A stretch of DNA of 23,813 nucleotides. Origin: DATLAN01 sp035527455 (lineage in GTDB: Bacteria; Planctomycetota; Planctomycetia; Pirellulales; Thermoguttaceae). Position numbers and translations under genes: made by a program. The notes below the pieces were generated by a model, which did not search any database, was not told where the DNA came from, and saw only the letters and a program-made list of their open reading frames with translations. The stretch spans positions 1-23,813 of the forward strand of contig DATLAN010000156.1 of the NCBI GenBank assembly GCA_035527455.1, given 5' to 3'. Every line of letters begins with the position of its first letter. The first letter of the stretch is position 1. Positions 1 to 9,200 of the stretch are shown here, in pieces.

Positions 1-29
1 GTCCCGGTTTTGCGATCTTTCCCGGCATT

Positions 30-842
30 CTATTCCACGGCGGCCGGGGCGTATGCGGGATTCGGTTGGGTCGGGACCAGCGCGTCGGTGGATTCGAGCC
101 ACGTGAACAAATCACCGAGCAATTCATCGCGCTTGGCGGAATTGCTGTTGGCGAGATCGTTCCGCTCACCATAGACGAACGTCCCGCAGTACTTTTGCCT
201 TCTGAGAATCGCTCGGACGGACGAGCTTCGCCAGACTTTGCCTCGGGGAGGTGAAACCCTTCGCCGGTTGAGTTTTGCCGCGATTCCCATGAGCGAGGCT
301 CCCGGCTTCAGATATTCGTGAAAGATCCACTGGACCACTTCGGCCTCGTCGGTAACGATTGAGACCACACCGTCTCTTGACCTGTAACCGTAGGGGCTCG
401 GGCCTCCCGTCCCGGCTCGGCCGTCCCTCGCCGACGATAGTATTCCCCGGCATGTGTTGCGGGCTAGATCTCGGATAAACTGGGCCTTGCCCATCTGGTT
501 GACCGAGTAGATCAATTGTCCGGTGAGGTCCTCCCAATCAATCGAACCCTGTGCGATCGTCTCAAGTCGGACCCCTGCTTGGCGAAAGGGGTAGATCCAG
601 TACCCGGCGTCGAGTTGATCGAACCGCCCGAACCGATCCTGGTCCCAGCAGAGCACAACGTCGAACTCGCCTCGCTGGGCGTCCTCTCGCATTCGCAAAA
701 AACCGGCTCGCCGCTCGGTGTCGTCGCCGGAGATCGCCTCGTCGAGGTATTCCCCGACGATCTCGTAGCCGTGTTTCTTAGCGTAGGCTTCGAGTTCGGC
801 CCGCTGAGCCGGGATCGACTGATCTTGTCCCGCCGAACTCAT
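30..842 (-). pseudogene. large serine recombinase remnant (resolvase + recombinase domains, both ends damaged)
   Basis: The N-terminal catalytic domain of a serine site-specific recombinase is clear. It has the strand and catalytic serine in YLRMSSAGQDQS, then SIPAQRAELEAYAKKHGYE, DEAISGD, and CWDQDRFGRFD with the arginines expected near the active site. A Recombinase-domain stretch follows (GGPSPYGYR, then a helix-rich part ending near YCGTFVYGERN). Two things are wrong. The first beta strand (TVLYLR) is encoded upstream of the only nearby ATG (842), and no ATG, GTG or TTG lies in frame for at least 60 bases before it. The protein also stops about 45 residues after YCGTFVYG, without the zinc ribbon and coiled coil of full members (usually about 500 residues). 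The frame stays open far upstream, but only antisense to the glycosyltransferase. I read it as a mobile-element relic truncated at both ends. A functional short enzyme with a rare start codon is less likely. Confidence 0.7.
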
Positions 843-901
843 CCTCAGGTAGAGAACGGTAAAGGGCGGACAGAAAGCGTAGCGGCGGGAGGAGTACCAC
901 G

Positions 902-1606
902 ATGAAGATGGCCTGTCTTTGCTGCACGTACAATCGGCCTGAGCAATTGGCCGAAGCCATCGAGTCGTTTCAGCGGCAGACGTATCCGCTGGAAAAGCGC
1001 GAGCTGATTGTACTGGACGATGCCGGGCAGCACGATGAGCAGACGGGCCCTGGATGGTGGTTGCTGTCGGTCGGAAAGCGATTCCGGACACTTGGCGAGA
1101 AGCGGAATGCGTGTGCCGCTTTGGCTTCGGCGGATGTGGATGCGTTCGCTGTCTGGGATGACGACGACATCTGTCTTCCGTGGCACCTGGAAGCGATGGC
1201 CAGTGTGTTGGAATCGGGTGTGCCATGGTCGCGACCGGAAGAAGTCTGGATTGATCGGCGCACGCGCCTTGAGCGGAAGCCGACGGGCGGACTTTTCCAC
1301 GGAGCCTGGGGCTTCACCCGCGACGCGTTCCTTTCCGTCGGAGGCTATCCGGCCATGCAGTCGGGGCAGGATCAGGCGCTGGCTGGGCGGTTCAAGCAAG
1401 CGGGGATTCGCATGGCTTCGCCGGGTGGTGTGCCATCGTACATCTACCGTTGGCATACGTACCCGGGCGCGAGGCATTTGTCGACGATGGGCAAGGGTGG
1501 GTATGAGAGACGAGGGGAAGAGCGAGTTGTGAGGCAGGCGGGAGTTGTGGCGCGGTGGAGTAGAGATTGGGAGGCTTTGGGTCGGCAGAGCTGTGAAGGA
1601 TCGTGA
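902..1606 (+). CDS. family 2-like (GT-A fold) glycosyltransferase, 234 aa
   Basis: This is a compact GT-A glycosyltransferase expected to move a sugar from a nucleotide donor in the cytoplasm. It has the opening CTYNRPEQL (residues 8-16), the nucleotide-binding LIVLDD (35-40), GEKRNA (65-70) and an acidic DXD-type metal site, WDDDD (85-89). An acceptor-side stretch GFTRDAFLSVGGYP follows near residue 142. There is no signal peptide or membrane segment. The start is well supported: GGGAGGAG at 887-894 sits 7 bases before ATG 902. It is divergent from the recombinase relic, so its promoter must lie in or beyond the first codons of that relic. Small stand-alone transferases of this kind occur as cargo of prophages and integrated elements, which would fit the recombinase neighbour, but that link is inference. 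Acceptor and sugar are unknown. Confidence 0.85.
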   Translation: MKMACLCCTYNRPEQLAEAIESFQRQTYPLEKRELIVLDDAGQHDEQTGPGWWLLSVGKRFRTLGEKRNACAALASADVDAFAVWDDDDICLPWHLEAMASVLESGVPWSRPEEVWIDRRTRLERKPTGGLFHGAWGFTRDAFLSVGGYPAMQSGQDQALAGRFKQAGIRMASPGGVPSYIYRWHTYPGARHLSTMGKGGYERRGEERVVRQAGVVARWSRDWEALGRQSCEGS

Positions 1607-1619
1607 AGCTGGCGGTTGC

Positions 1620-2246
1620 TCACGGCAAGTATGTTGCTATAAGTTTATCCACAGCCGCTTCGACATTGTTGCGGTTCTTGGCTGACTGGTCTCTTCTGGT
1701 AAGCTGCTCGTACGCGGAAAGCCAGTCCAAGTCGATCTCTGGTTCCGACGCTGGAAGCGGGCTTTCGTCTGTCAAAGCAGGTGATGCTTGCCCAGGCAGA
1801 TCGATCAACCTGAGCGCGTTGGCGAAGCTCGTCTGGTTGTTCCGCGCCAGCAGCACGTCGGTCGCATTGACCCGCCCATCGCGGTTGAAGTCGTACGGGT
1901 AATCGATCGGGGCCGGATTCAGGAAGTTACGTGGGTTATTGCGGGCCAGAAGCAGGTCGGCGGTGGTGACTTGTGTGTCGGTGGTCGAATTGTCGGCCTC
2001 CGCCACGGCATTGCCGAAGCAGAAGACGTCGTCTTCGACCAGCCCAAGCGGCTCGGCCCGCACGGTAACCGTCGGAATCGGAGCCGGCCCCCAATCCCCC
2101 GACGTGTCGTCATTGCCGATGTGAAACAAGAAGTCGCCCACCTCCGGCGTGACCCCTTCGGGCAGATCGGCTAAGTCAACCATGATCCCGTTGATACCTC
2201 GGTGGTAGCTCGTGTAATTGTCAAGGCCAGCCGGTTGGCCGGGCAG
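1620..2246 (-). pseudogene. C-terminal fragment of a large dockerin-type secreted protein
   Basis: The sequence reads as the tail of a planctomycete giant surface protein. It opens with LPGQPAGLDNYTSYHRGING, a beta-sandwich edge, then a short domain, then a dockerin type I-like pair of calcium loops. The first repeat is degenerate (TTADLLLARNN). The second is canonical (DFNRDGRVNATDVLLARNN). A low-complexity tail ends at the TGA at 1620. In this type of protein thousands of bases normally precede the segment. Here recognisable sequence stops at about 2246, where the opposite strand begins to encode a propeller fragment. The frame is open up to an ATG at 2342, but that stretch is antisense to the propeller fragment and has no signal peptide or start context. 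I therefore call it a decapitated fragment, not a gene. Confidence 0.75.
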
Positions 2247-2471
2247 TACGTCTATGCCGTCAGCAATGACGGCTACCTGGCTGTGCTCCACGCCGCACAC
2301 GGCGGAGTTTACGAGAAGCACTATCTCAACGACAAGGACCAACCGGGTGAACTCCGCCTATCGGTCAGTTCTCCAACGGTCGTCGGCGGACGTGTCTACG
2401 TTGGCAGCGAGACAGGAGGCTTGCGTTGCTTCACTGGTACCGTTTCACAACGCACGGGTTCTGAGGAATAG
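2242..2471 (+). pseudogene. C-terminal fragment of a PQQ-like beta-propeller protein
   Basis: About 75 codons encode the last blades of a PQQ-like (WD-type) beta-propeller: YVYAVSNDGYLAVLHAAHGG, then SSPTVVGGRVYVGSETGGLR and CFTG, ending at the TAG at 2469-2471. The pattern 'S-P-hydrophobic-V-x-G-G-x-V-Y-V-G-S-x-x-G-x-L' is the classic repeat. A complete member would have six to eight blades and about 400 or more residues. The frame is open back to an ATG at 2202, but the codons from 2202 to about 2241 are antisense to the conserved LPGQPAGLDNYTS part of the dockerin fragment, so the fragment has no start of its own. It ends 6 bases from the convergent stop of the heparinase-like gene. Confidence 0.7.
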
Positions 2472-2477
2472 ACGCCT

Positions 2478-5400
2478 TCAATCGCAGCGGAGAGGGAACG
2501 GGATCGTCTGAACACTCGATTCGCGATTTCCAGTGATCGTGTAGCTCTTGGGACCGTCGGATTGCGTGATGTGTACATCAAAACGAATCGCGCCACCCTC
2601 GAGCGTGTGGGGGACGACGGCACCGTTGAGCTTGACCTGGCAACGCGAGGCATCAAAGCGGAACGGTGGAGTCAATTTGATCGTTCCGCCCGAGCGCCCG
2701 ACGAGGCGGCCGGCGAGAGTGCCATCGGCCTGCTGGCTGGCGCTGATGCCGAAGTCGCCCGAGATGCGCTGCACCGCCAATCCATTGAAGCCGACCCTTG
2801 TGCCCTCGAATAGCGCCACTTCGTTCTCGCGGGCGTAGCCTGCCGTGCCGATGAAGACGGCCGGACCGTCGGTGGCTTTCACTTCGGCAGCGCAACAGAA
2901 GACGTATTCCTTGCCGTCGATGACCGCTCCGTAGGGCTTCGGCTCCACCTGGTGCGCCCTGGGTGCGACGACGTGCAATTGATCGCCGGCGCCCGCCTTC
3001 ACCGGGTAGAGTTGCGGCATCGCCAGCCGGTGGAACGTGTCCTGAGGATGAGGCGGGAGCAGCCTGTCGGTACCCCACTTGACGCTGATCCGCGCGGGGC
3101 CGGTGTGGTGAACATACTCCACCTTCAGGTCGGCATACTCGTGGTCGCCCAGCCGCGTCCGCACCGATTCGCCCGTGGTGCTATCGTAGACTAATTGCTT
3201 ATTAAGCCAGATGCGGGCCTCGTCGCCGGGATTGACTTCGGCCACGACGGAATAATCGCCCGCCGCCGGCGGCATGCCCGTCGAGCGGTCGTGCATGAGC
3301 ATGCCCGTCCAGCGGACGGAAAACGGCCCGGGCCGCATCGACTCCAGCGGCGTCTCGTCGCCCCAGTCCCAGTTCAGCGGGCCAGCGCCCTTCAAACGCG
3401 GCACGCAGGTCGCCTTCAGGTCGGTGAAGTCGGGCCGGGCGAAGTACTCCGCCTGAAGAAACGCCTCGTAGTTGCACCACTGGAACTTGCCCAAAACCTT
3501 GGGGTCGGCCACGTGATCGTACACGGCCAGGTAATCGTCGCGCAGCATCATCACGCCGCGCCAGGGGTAAGCGGGGTTGGACCCGGCGGCCTTGTAGAAC
3601 TGCGCGAAATCAAAGTCATAGAGCAGCCCGTCCACCTCGTGCGCCCCCAGCGACTTGCCGTCCAGATTGAACAGCGGAAGCTGATTGATGTCGAAACTAT
3701 CGCCGTTTTGTTCGGCGCCGTTCCAACTCCAGCGGTGCCCCTTGGTGGCGTAGTATAGCGCGCCGTTGCTGCTGGCCGTCCAGCGATAGCCGGAACCGTT
3801 AAGCTGCTGGATGGTCAAGAACGCCTCGTGCGGCCCACCCGAGTCGTACCACATCACCGCGCCGTAGTCGGTGTAGAGCCGCGAGCGGAGGTCGGGCCTG
3901 GTCCCTTCCTTGCCGTCGGTCAGGCACCAGAGAAGCTGCCCGGCGAGCGCCGGATCGCTCTTCTCGAGCAACTCGGCCGCCTTGCGTATCCGCTCGGCCT
4001 CGACGTCGCCCCGGGCATGGGCGCCGATAGGCACCAGCCGCCGGCAGGGTTCCTCGCTGGGAGCCAGTCCGTCCAGCGTCCAGCGGATCAGGTCCTTAAA
4101 CAGCGGATGGGCGTAAATCTCGGTGTCATAGCAGCGGCTCATTGCTTCGGCCGGATAAAAGCTTCTCATCAGCGAGGCTATCCAGTAGCAGGCGATGTTC
4201 TCCATCCACCGTCCGCCGTGGGTATTCAGCCGCGGATTCGCCCGCCGCGTATACACGTCGAGCCACTCGCTCCAGAATCGCGTGAACTCGCTCTTCCACC
4301 TTTCCGCGTGCGGGTGGTTCGGGAATGTCGTGACAGCCACGGGTATCGAGCCCTTGGCGTCAAAGACGAAATTCGGTTGTCCGGCCATCATGCTGGCATG
4401 CGGTGAGAAGCTGTCTTCGACCAGGAAGTTGGCGGCGAAGATAAGGATCGAGCGGATCCGCCGCCGCTCGTCGGCGGTCCAACCGGCCCGGCTGTTGGCG
4501 TAAAACTCGTATTTCGTGCCGAAGGCGCTCTGCAACGCACCGGAAACGTCCCAGTAGCGCTGAATCAACTGGTACATATAGCCGCGAAGGCTCCCGCCGC
4601 GCACCCCTTTCATCCAATAATCGTCGTAGCTGCACTTCTCGCCCTCGGGATCGTACGGCGTCAGCGGCTCGTCGAAATCGAAGACCATGTCCTTGTAGGC
4701 GTTGAGGCTGAAGTCGGTCAGCTTCTGCCACAGCCGCACCTCCGGCCCGGCGCCGAACTGCCCTCGCGATTCGCCCGCATAGCCTTCGAGGTCCTTGCGG
4801 ACGGCATATCGTCGCGGCGTGCTCTTCTTTCGGGTCGGCTGATCCGCCGGCGCCACCGGCAGCTCGCTGATCACCACCTCGTCGCGCGGGATCAAACTGA
4901 GCGCCCAGTGCCGCTCGCGTCCCAGCAGTGCAAGCCGCGCGTAGCTGTCGCCGTTGCAGTGATAGAAGTAAAGGTTCTCCGGCGCATTCATGGCGCTCCA
5001 TACACGGCGCGCGGCGGTCTTCCAGTCGCGGGGGCGGTTGATGGCAAAGATCAACGCGTTTTGGCCGTTGTCGTTGAAGAATACCGTCGAGCGCATCACG
5101 CCGTAGGAGTTGGCGGTGTAGAGTCCAAGCTGGTACGGCAGCGCTCCGTCCGCCCGCAGGTCCTTATCGTAGGCCCCACAGTATTGCCCGCGGGGGCCCG
5201 CGTTGTACCCGCCGTTGCACATCACCAGCCGGGCATCCGGCTCCAGCCCCTTCTGGAACGACAGCTTCCAGAACGCCGCATCCTCCGGCGTAAAACCGCT
5301 GAGCGACTCATCCACCAGCACGTGCTTCTCATTAGGCTGGACTATCAGGTCCACCTGCCAGGTGCGGTTGGAGTTGAAGGTATAGAGCAGGCGGTACTTG

Positions 5401-5993
5401 ATGAACAGCGTCCCCTGGTCGACGATCGTCCCACGCACGCTGTTGAGTGTGACGCCCTGCGGCAGCAGCAGCGCTGAGCCGCCGACCCACGTCATCCCAC
5501 CATCGCGCGAAATGCCTAGGATCGGGGCCGAATTGGTTGAAGCCGCTGCGCCGTCGGCGGGCACGCGAAGTTGCTGCAGATTCGCGCCGATCACTGCCGT
5601 CCCGTCCGCATGGGTCGTCAAGGTCACGCGCGGGGTGAACTTGGCGGTATAGGCCGGATCGTAGACGAGTCTGAAGAGCCGGCTGGAGCTGCGAGGCAGA
5701 TCGCTGCGGAAATGCACCGTGGCGCTGGTTAGGTATCCGCCGCTCTCCACAACATTGGAGAGTTGGTATTCCGCCGGCGACTCATCCCCCTCGCGCTCTA
5801 GCTTCAGGTGCTCTTTCCGTACCGCATTGGCTGGGCAGGTGAATGGGAAGCTGACCAACTCCTCGGGAAAGTCATAGATCCCCATATAGTCGACCAGCTT
5901 CATCTCGTGGCGCCACCCGGCCGTCTGAGCGTACAAGGTACTGCTGGTCAGGAACACCACCCCACACGCCGCCGCAATCCAAGCCTTCATCAT
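2478..5993 (-). CDS. secreted heparinase II/III-like protein with PA14-type domain, 1171 aa
   Basis: This is a predicted periplasmic or extracellular polysaccharide-lyase-like enzyme. The start is ATG 5993, because a Sec signal peptide follows at once (MMKAWIAAACGVVFL, ending at LYAQ) and GAAAGG lies 7 bases upstream. The open frame extends to 6053, but those residues precede the signal. In order it has an N-terminal beta-sandwich (about 30-290) and a helical alpha/alpha-toroid-like region (about 390-700), with AGQPNFVFDAKG and FPNHPHAERW near 537-560 and GGRWMENIACYW near 590. A heparinase-type beta-sheet domain follows (YGAVMWYDSGG to KGHRWSWNG, about 710-760). A PA14-type carbohydrate-binding domain is inserted (FSVRWTGML to ARISVKWGT, about 870-985), then a final sandwich. 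Catalytic Tyr/His cannot be assigned by eye. It is divergent from the beta-helix fusion gene. Polysaccharide lyase activity is inferred from fold resemblance; the substrate is unknown. Confidence 0.72.
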   Translation of the reverse strand: MMKAWIAAACGVVFLTSSTLYAQTAGWRHEMKLVDYMGIYDFPEELVSFPFTCPANAVRKEHLKLEREGDESPAEYQLSNVVESGGYLTSATVHFRSDLPRSSSRLFRLVYDPAYTAKFTPRVTLTTHADGTAVIGANLQQLRVPADGAAASTNSAPILGISRDGGMTWVGGSALLLPQGVTLNSVRGTIVDQGTLFIKYRLLYTFNSNRTWQVDLIVQPNEKHVLVDESLSGFTPEDAAFWKLSFQKGLEPDARLVMCNGGYNAGPRGQYCGAYDKDLRADGALPYQLGLYTANSYGVMRSTVFFNDNGQNALIFAINRPRDWKTAARRVWSAMNAPENLYFYHCNGDSYARLALLGRERHWALSLIPRDEVVISELPVAPADQPTRKKSTPRRYAVRKDLEGYAGESRGQFGAGPEVRLWQKLTDFSLNAYKDMVFDFDEPLTPYDPEGEKCSYDDYWMKGVRGGSLRGYMYQLIQRYWDVSGALQSAFGTKYEFYANSRAGWTADERRRIRSILIFAANFLVEDSFSPHASMMAGQPNFVFDAKGSIPVAVTTFPNHPHAERWKSEFTRFWSEWLDVYTRRANPRLNTHGGRWMENIACYWIASLMRSFYPAEAMSRCYDTEIYAHPLFKDLIRWTLDGLAPSEEPCRRLVPIGAHARGDVEAERIRKAAELLEKSDPALAGQLLWCLTDGKEGTRPDLRSRLYTDYGAVMWYDSGGPHEAFLTIQQLNGSGYRWTASSNGALYYATKGHRWSWNGAEQNGDSFDINQLPLFNLDGKSLGAHEVDGLLYDFDFAQFYKAAGSNPAYPWRGVMMLRDDYLAVYDHVADPKVLGKFQWCNYEAFLQAEYFARPDFTDLKATCVPRLKGAGPLNWDWGDETPLESMRPGPFSVRWTGMLMHDRSTGMPPAAGDYSVVAEVNPGDEARIWLNKQLVYDSTTGESVRTRLGDHEYADLKVEYVHHTGPARISVKWGTDRLLPPHPQDTFHRLAMPQLYPVKAGAGDQLHVVAPRAHQVEPKPYGAVIDGKEYVFCCAAEVKATDGPAVFIGTAGYARENEVALFEGTRVGFNGLAVQRISGDFGISASQQADGTLAGRLVGRSGGTIKLTPPFRFDASRCQVKLNGAVVPHTLEGGAIRFDVHITQSDGPKSYTITGNRESSVQTIPFPLRCD

Positions 5994-6052
5994 TGTCGTG
6001 CCTTTCTGTAAAGGGGTGGGGACGCGAAGCGCCAGTTCGTGCCAAACGGGCA

Positions 6053-6081
6053 ATTCTACTTGAATGTACCATCATGAGCAA
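6053..6081 (-). promoter_or_regulatory. possible sigma70-type promoter for the heparinase-like gene
   Basis: Read on the minus strand, TTGCTC (6081-6076) and TAGAAT (6058-6053) are separated by exactly 17 bases. This would place transcription about 50 bases upstream of ATG 5993. The -10 matches consensus at five of six positions but the -35 at only three, and planctomycete promoters are poorly defined, so this is only a candidate. The rest of the 238-base divergent gap (5994-6231) shows no clear operator or terminator. Confidence 0.25.
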
Positions 6082-6231
6082 ACGGTTGGCGACGCGATCT
6101 TTATCCGTGGTGCGTGTTGCATCGGCTCGCGCGGGCGACTACCATGGGACTGAAAGACGTTGCATACAACAGCCAGGCCGCCTCTCTGGACTGATAGCAG
6201 AAGTCCCCACCTCATCGACAGGAGTCATCCC

Positions 6232-9200
6232 ATGCCAGCCCCCAGTTGCACCCACGTTCGAGGAATGAAGCACTTTCTGGTTGCCTCGCTGGTTGCCGCT
6301 CTCGTGTTCGGGTTTCAAAGCCGAGCGCGGGCGCAGATGTGCAACGTCAAGGTGGTTACCGATGGCAACCCCGATTATGCCGACATCGGCAGCATGATCT
6401 ATAGTATCACCTCTAACCGTAAGAACACGAAGGACAAGTGCTGGGCCCTTTGGTACTGGAACCACATTGCCCGCCGCCAGACCGCGCCGATGATCCTGCA
6501 CGGCCGGGAGTTGACTGACCCGATCCGCCAGTTCAACGATTACGGCTACATGATGTGCAGCACGGTGGCCGGGGCCAATTGCGCGATTTGGGGGGCGATG
6601 GGACTCGATGTGAAATTCTGGGACATCAGCCTGCACACCGTGCCGGAGGTGGAATATGACGGCCGCTGGCACATGTATGACAGCTCGTTGTCGGCGATCT
6701 ACACGCTCTGCGACGGGACGACCATCGCCGGCGTGGAGGACATCGGCGCCGAAGGTGCCTGCGCGGCCAGCGGCGGAATAAGCGAGCCGGGGCACATCGC
6801 CAAGTACCATTGCCTGACCGCCACCAGCCCAAACGGTTTCCTGGCCGGCTGCGACACGATTCGCTCCTTAGCCGACGAGTACCGTTGCTTCAATCCCCGG
6901 GGGCTGAAGTATCGGGATTACCTCAACAACTGGGACTTGGGGCATCGTTACATCCTCAATCTTCGCGAGAACGAGGTGTATACACGCTACTACCACCGCC
7001 TCGATGCCGACAGCCCCGACGCGACACGGCCGAACGACAAGCGGCCCGATTTCCGGGCCGATCCGGCCTACTACGTGCCCAACGAGAACAAAGGATGGGA
7101 TCCGGAGTCCGTTAATCCCCGCTATAACATCCGTGGCAACGGCTTGCGCGAATGGACGCCCCTGCTCACGGCCTCCGCGTTGACCAAGACGGCCCACGCC
7201 GTGAGCAAGGTCGAAGCAATCGAGCCCGCGGGCGTGGAACCTGCTCAGGCCGACCAGGCGGGTGAAATCGTCTTCAAGGTCGAGGGGGCCAACGTGATCA
7301 CCTCGCTGGCGATCAATGCCACGATGATCCGCCAGACCGCAGACGATCTGGCTGCCATCGCCGTCAGCACGACCAACGGCCTGGCGTGGGACGAGGTTTG
7401 GCGAGCGGACAAGACGGGGAGGATTCCCGTCGACTTGCGGCTCATCGAGCCGGTCAACGGCGCCTACGAAGTGCTGGTCAAGGTGATCCTCAAGGGCAAG
7501 ACCAACGCGTCCGACGCCCAGCTTCGGTCGATCGCCTTCGAAACCGTCACGCAGCTCAACAGCAAGACCTTGCCCCGTCTCCGACTGGGTAAGAACCGGG
7601 TGTATGTGGGAGCTGGAGAGCAGACGGAATCGATCGTCCTCTGGCCCGATCTCAGCAGGCCTCGTTACCAGGCGTACGTTGTCGAAGAGAAGAACGTCAG
7701 CCAGCCCGAACAGCGTCCTTACTTGAGTTCCCTTTGCGCCGAGCAAGGGGGTGAAGAGGCGTATGTCGTCTTCCGCATCGATGCGCCCCGCGACATCACG
7801 TCCGTTACCTACGGCGGGCGTTTCTACAACCGGGGCCTGCAAGCCCACGTCGATCTATTGCACAGCTTCGACGGCGGCAAGACGTGGAATCGCAGCTATT
7901 CGCTCATCGACACGACCAGCCCCTGGGACGTGATCCACCATGAGAAGGTGGAAAGCATCCCGGCCGGAACCAAGAGCGTGCTGTTCAAGTACCTGTGGAA
8001 CGCATTCAATGCCGGTCGCGACGTTTGCGGTCTGTACGCCGTACGCATGGAGGCCAACTACCGGCCGGCCGACGCGCGACCAAAGCCAGTGGAAGTGACC
8101 TTCTCCTGGAACGAGCTTCAGGCCGACTACACGATGATCCAACGCAGCCACACGCAACTGGTGGAGTCACTACCCTGCATGTACGAGATCAATGTCGGCG
8201 GCCTGGACCACCCCGTGATGGAATCGCTGCGGATCAATCTTCAGGATACGTTGGCCAGCGGACCGGCGCCGGTCGGATACGGCTACAGCGACGGCAAGGA
8301 GACCCCCGACGCCCAGAAGCATCAAGACCGCTGGGTGACCTACGGCAACAACCTGGCCGTGGGCAAGTCGTATGTCTCGACGGTGCCGTCACGGGATAAC
8401 TGGGGATCCGGAGACCCCGATGGGAAAATCCTCACCGACGGGATTGTAGGCTCGCCCTACACCGGCGGCGGCGCCTACCGCTATGGCGGTTTGTGGAGCA
8501 AAGGCGACATGCCGGTGGTGACCGTCGACCTGGAGCAGGTCGAGAAATGCGCGGCCTTCCGCATTCAGGCCGGCGGCCATCCGTCGTGGGACGCACTGAA
8601 GGGTGAGGTCAAGGACAAGGTCGAGGTCCTCACCAGCCTGGACGACAAGCAGTACGTCAGCCAGGGATTCTTCGACTTCAACCTCCGCTGGAAAGACATC
8701 CCGGTGAACGACATGTGGCCGGACGAAGAGACCCTCCGCGGCCCCAACTTCCTCCTCATTCCCCCCAAGGCCGTCGAGGCTCGCTACGTCCGTTTCGCGG
8801 TCAGCCCGGAGCGATATTTCTCGGTCAGCGAGGTGCAGGTGCTCGACTCGGTGACGTTCGAGCCATTCGACCTCAAGCTCGCCTTGCCGGACGACACGGA
8901 CCGGTCGGACATCAGCCACTACAACCCCAAGCACACTCCTTCCAGCCCTCACGGCTCCGGCGAGCCCAAAAAGAGTGAAGCATCGACTAGCACTCTCCCG
9001 CCTGCACCGGCCGGCAACCCCGCGGAGCCGGGTGTGTTGATCGAGGAAGTGTCGACCCTAAAATGCCTCGGCGTACGGTGGCTGGTCGGCGGCGACGGAA
9101 ACGGCAATGCACGGATCGCCGTGGCCTACCGCAAAATCGGAAGCGAAACGTGGCGACCCGGCCTCGACCTTTTCCGTGTGGAGACGGCGGCCCTCCGCGA

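Noticed and set aside
845..1477. A 210-codon minus-strand frame, and upstream extension of the recombinase frame to 1226
   Set aside because: Both are antisense to the glycosyltransferase, which has clear GT-A motifs. The extension is Arg/Pro/His-rich and unlike any recombinase N-terminus.
6160..6231. Upstream start for the beta-helix fusion gene
   Set aside because: It would put 24 hydrophilic residues before the signal peptide and lacks a ribosome site, whereas ATG 6232 has AGGAG 7 bases upstream.
6868..7848. A 326-codon minus-strand frame
   Set aside because: It is a shadow of the transglutaminase/beta-helix fusion gene; no signal, domain or ribosome site.
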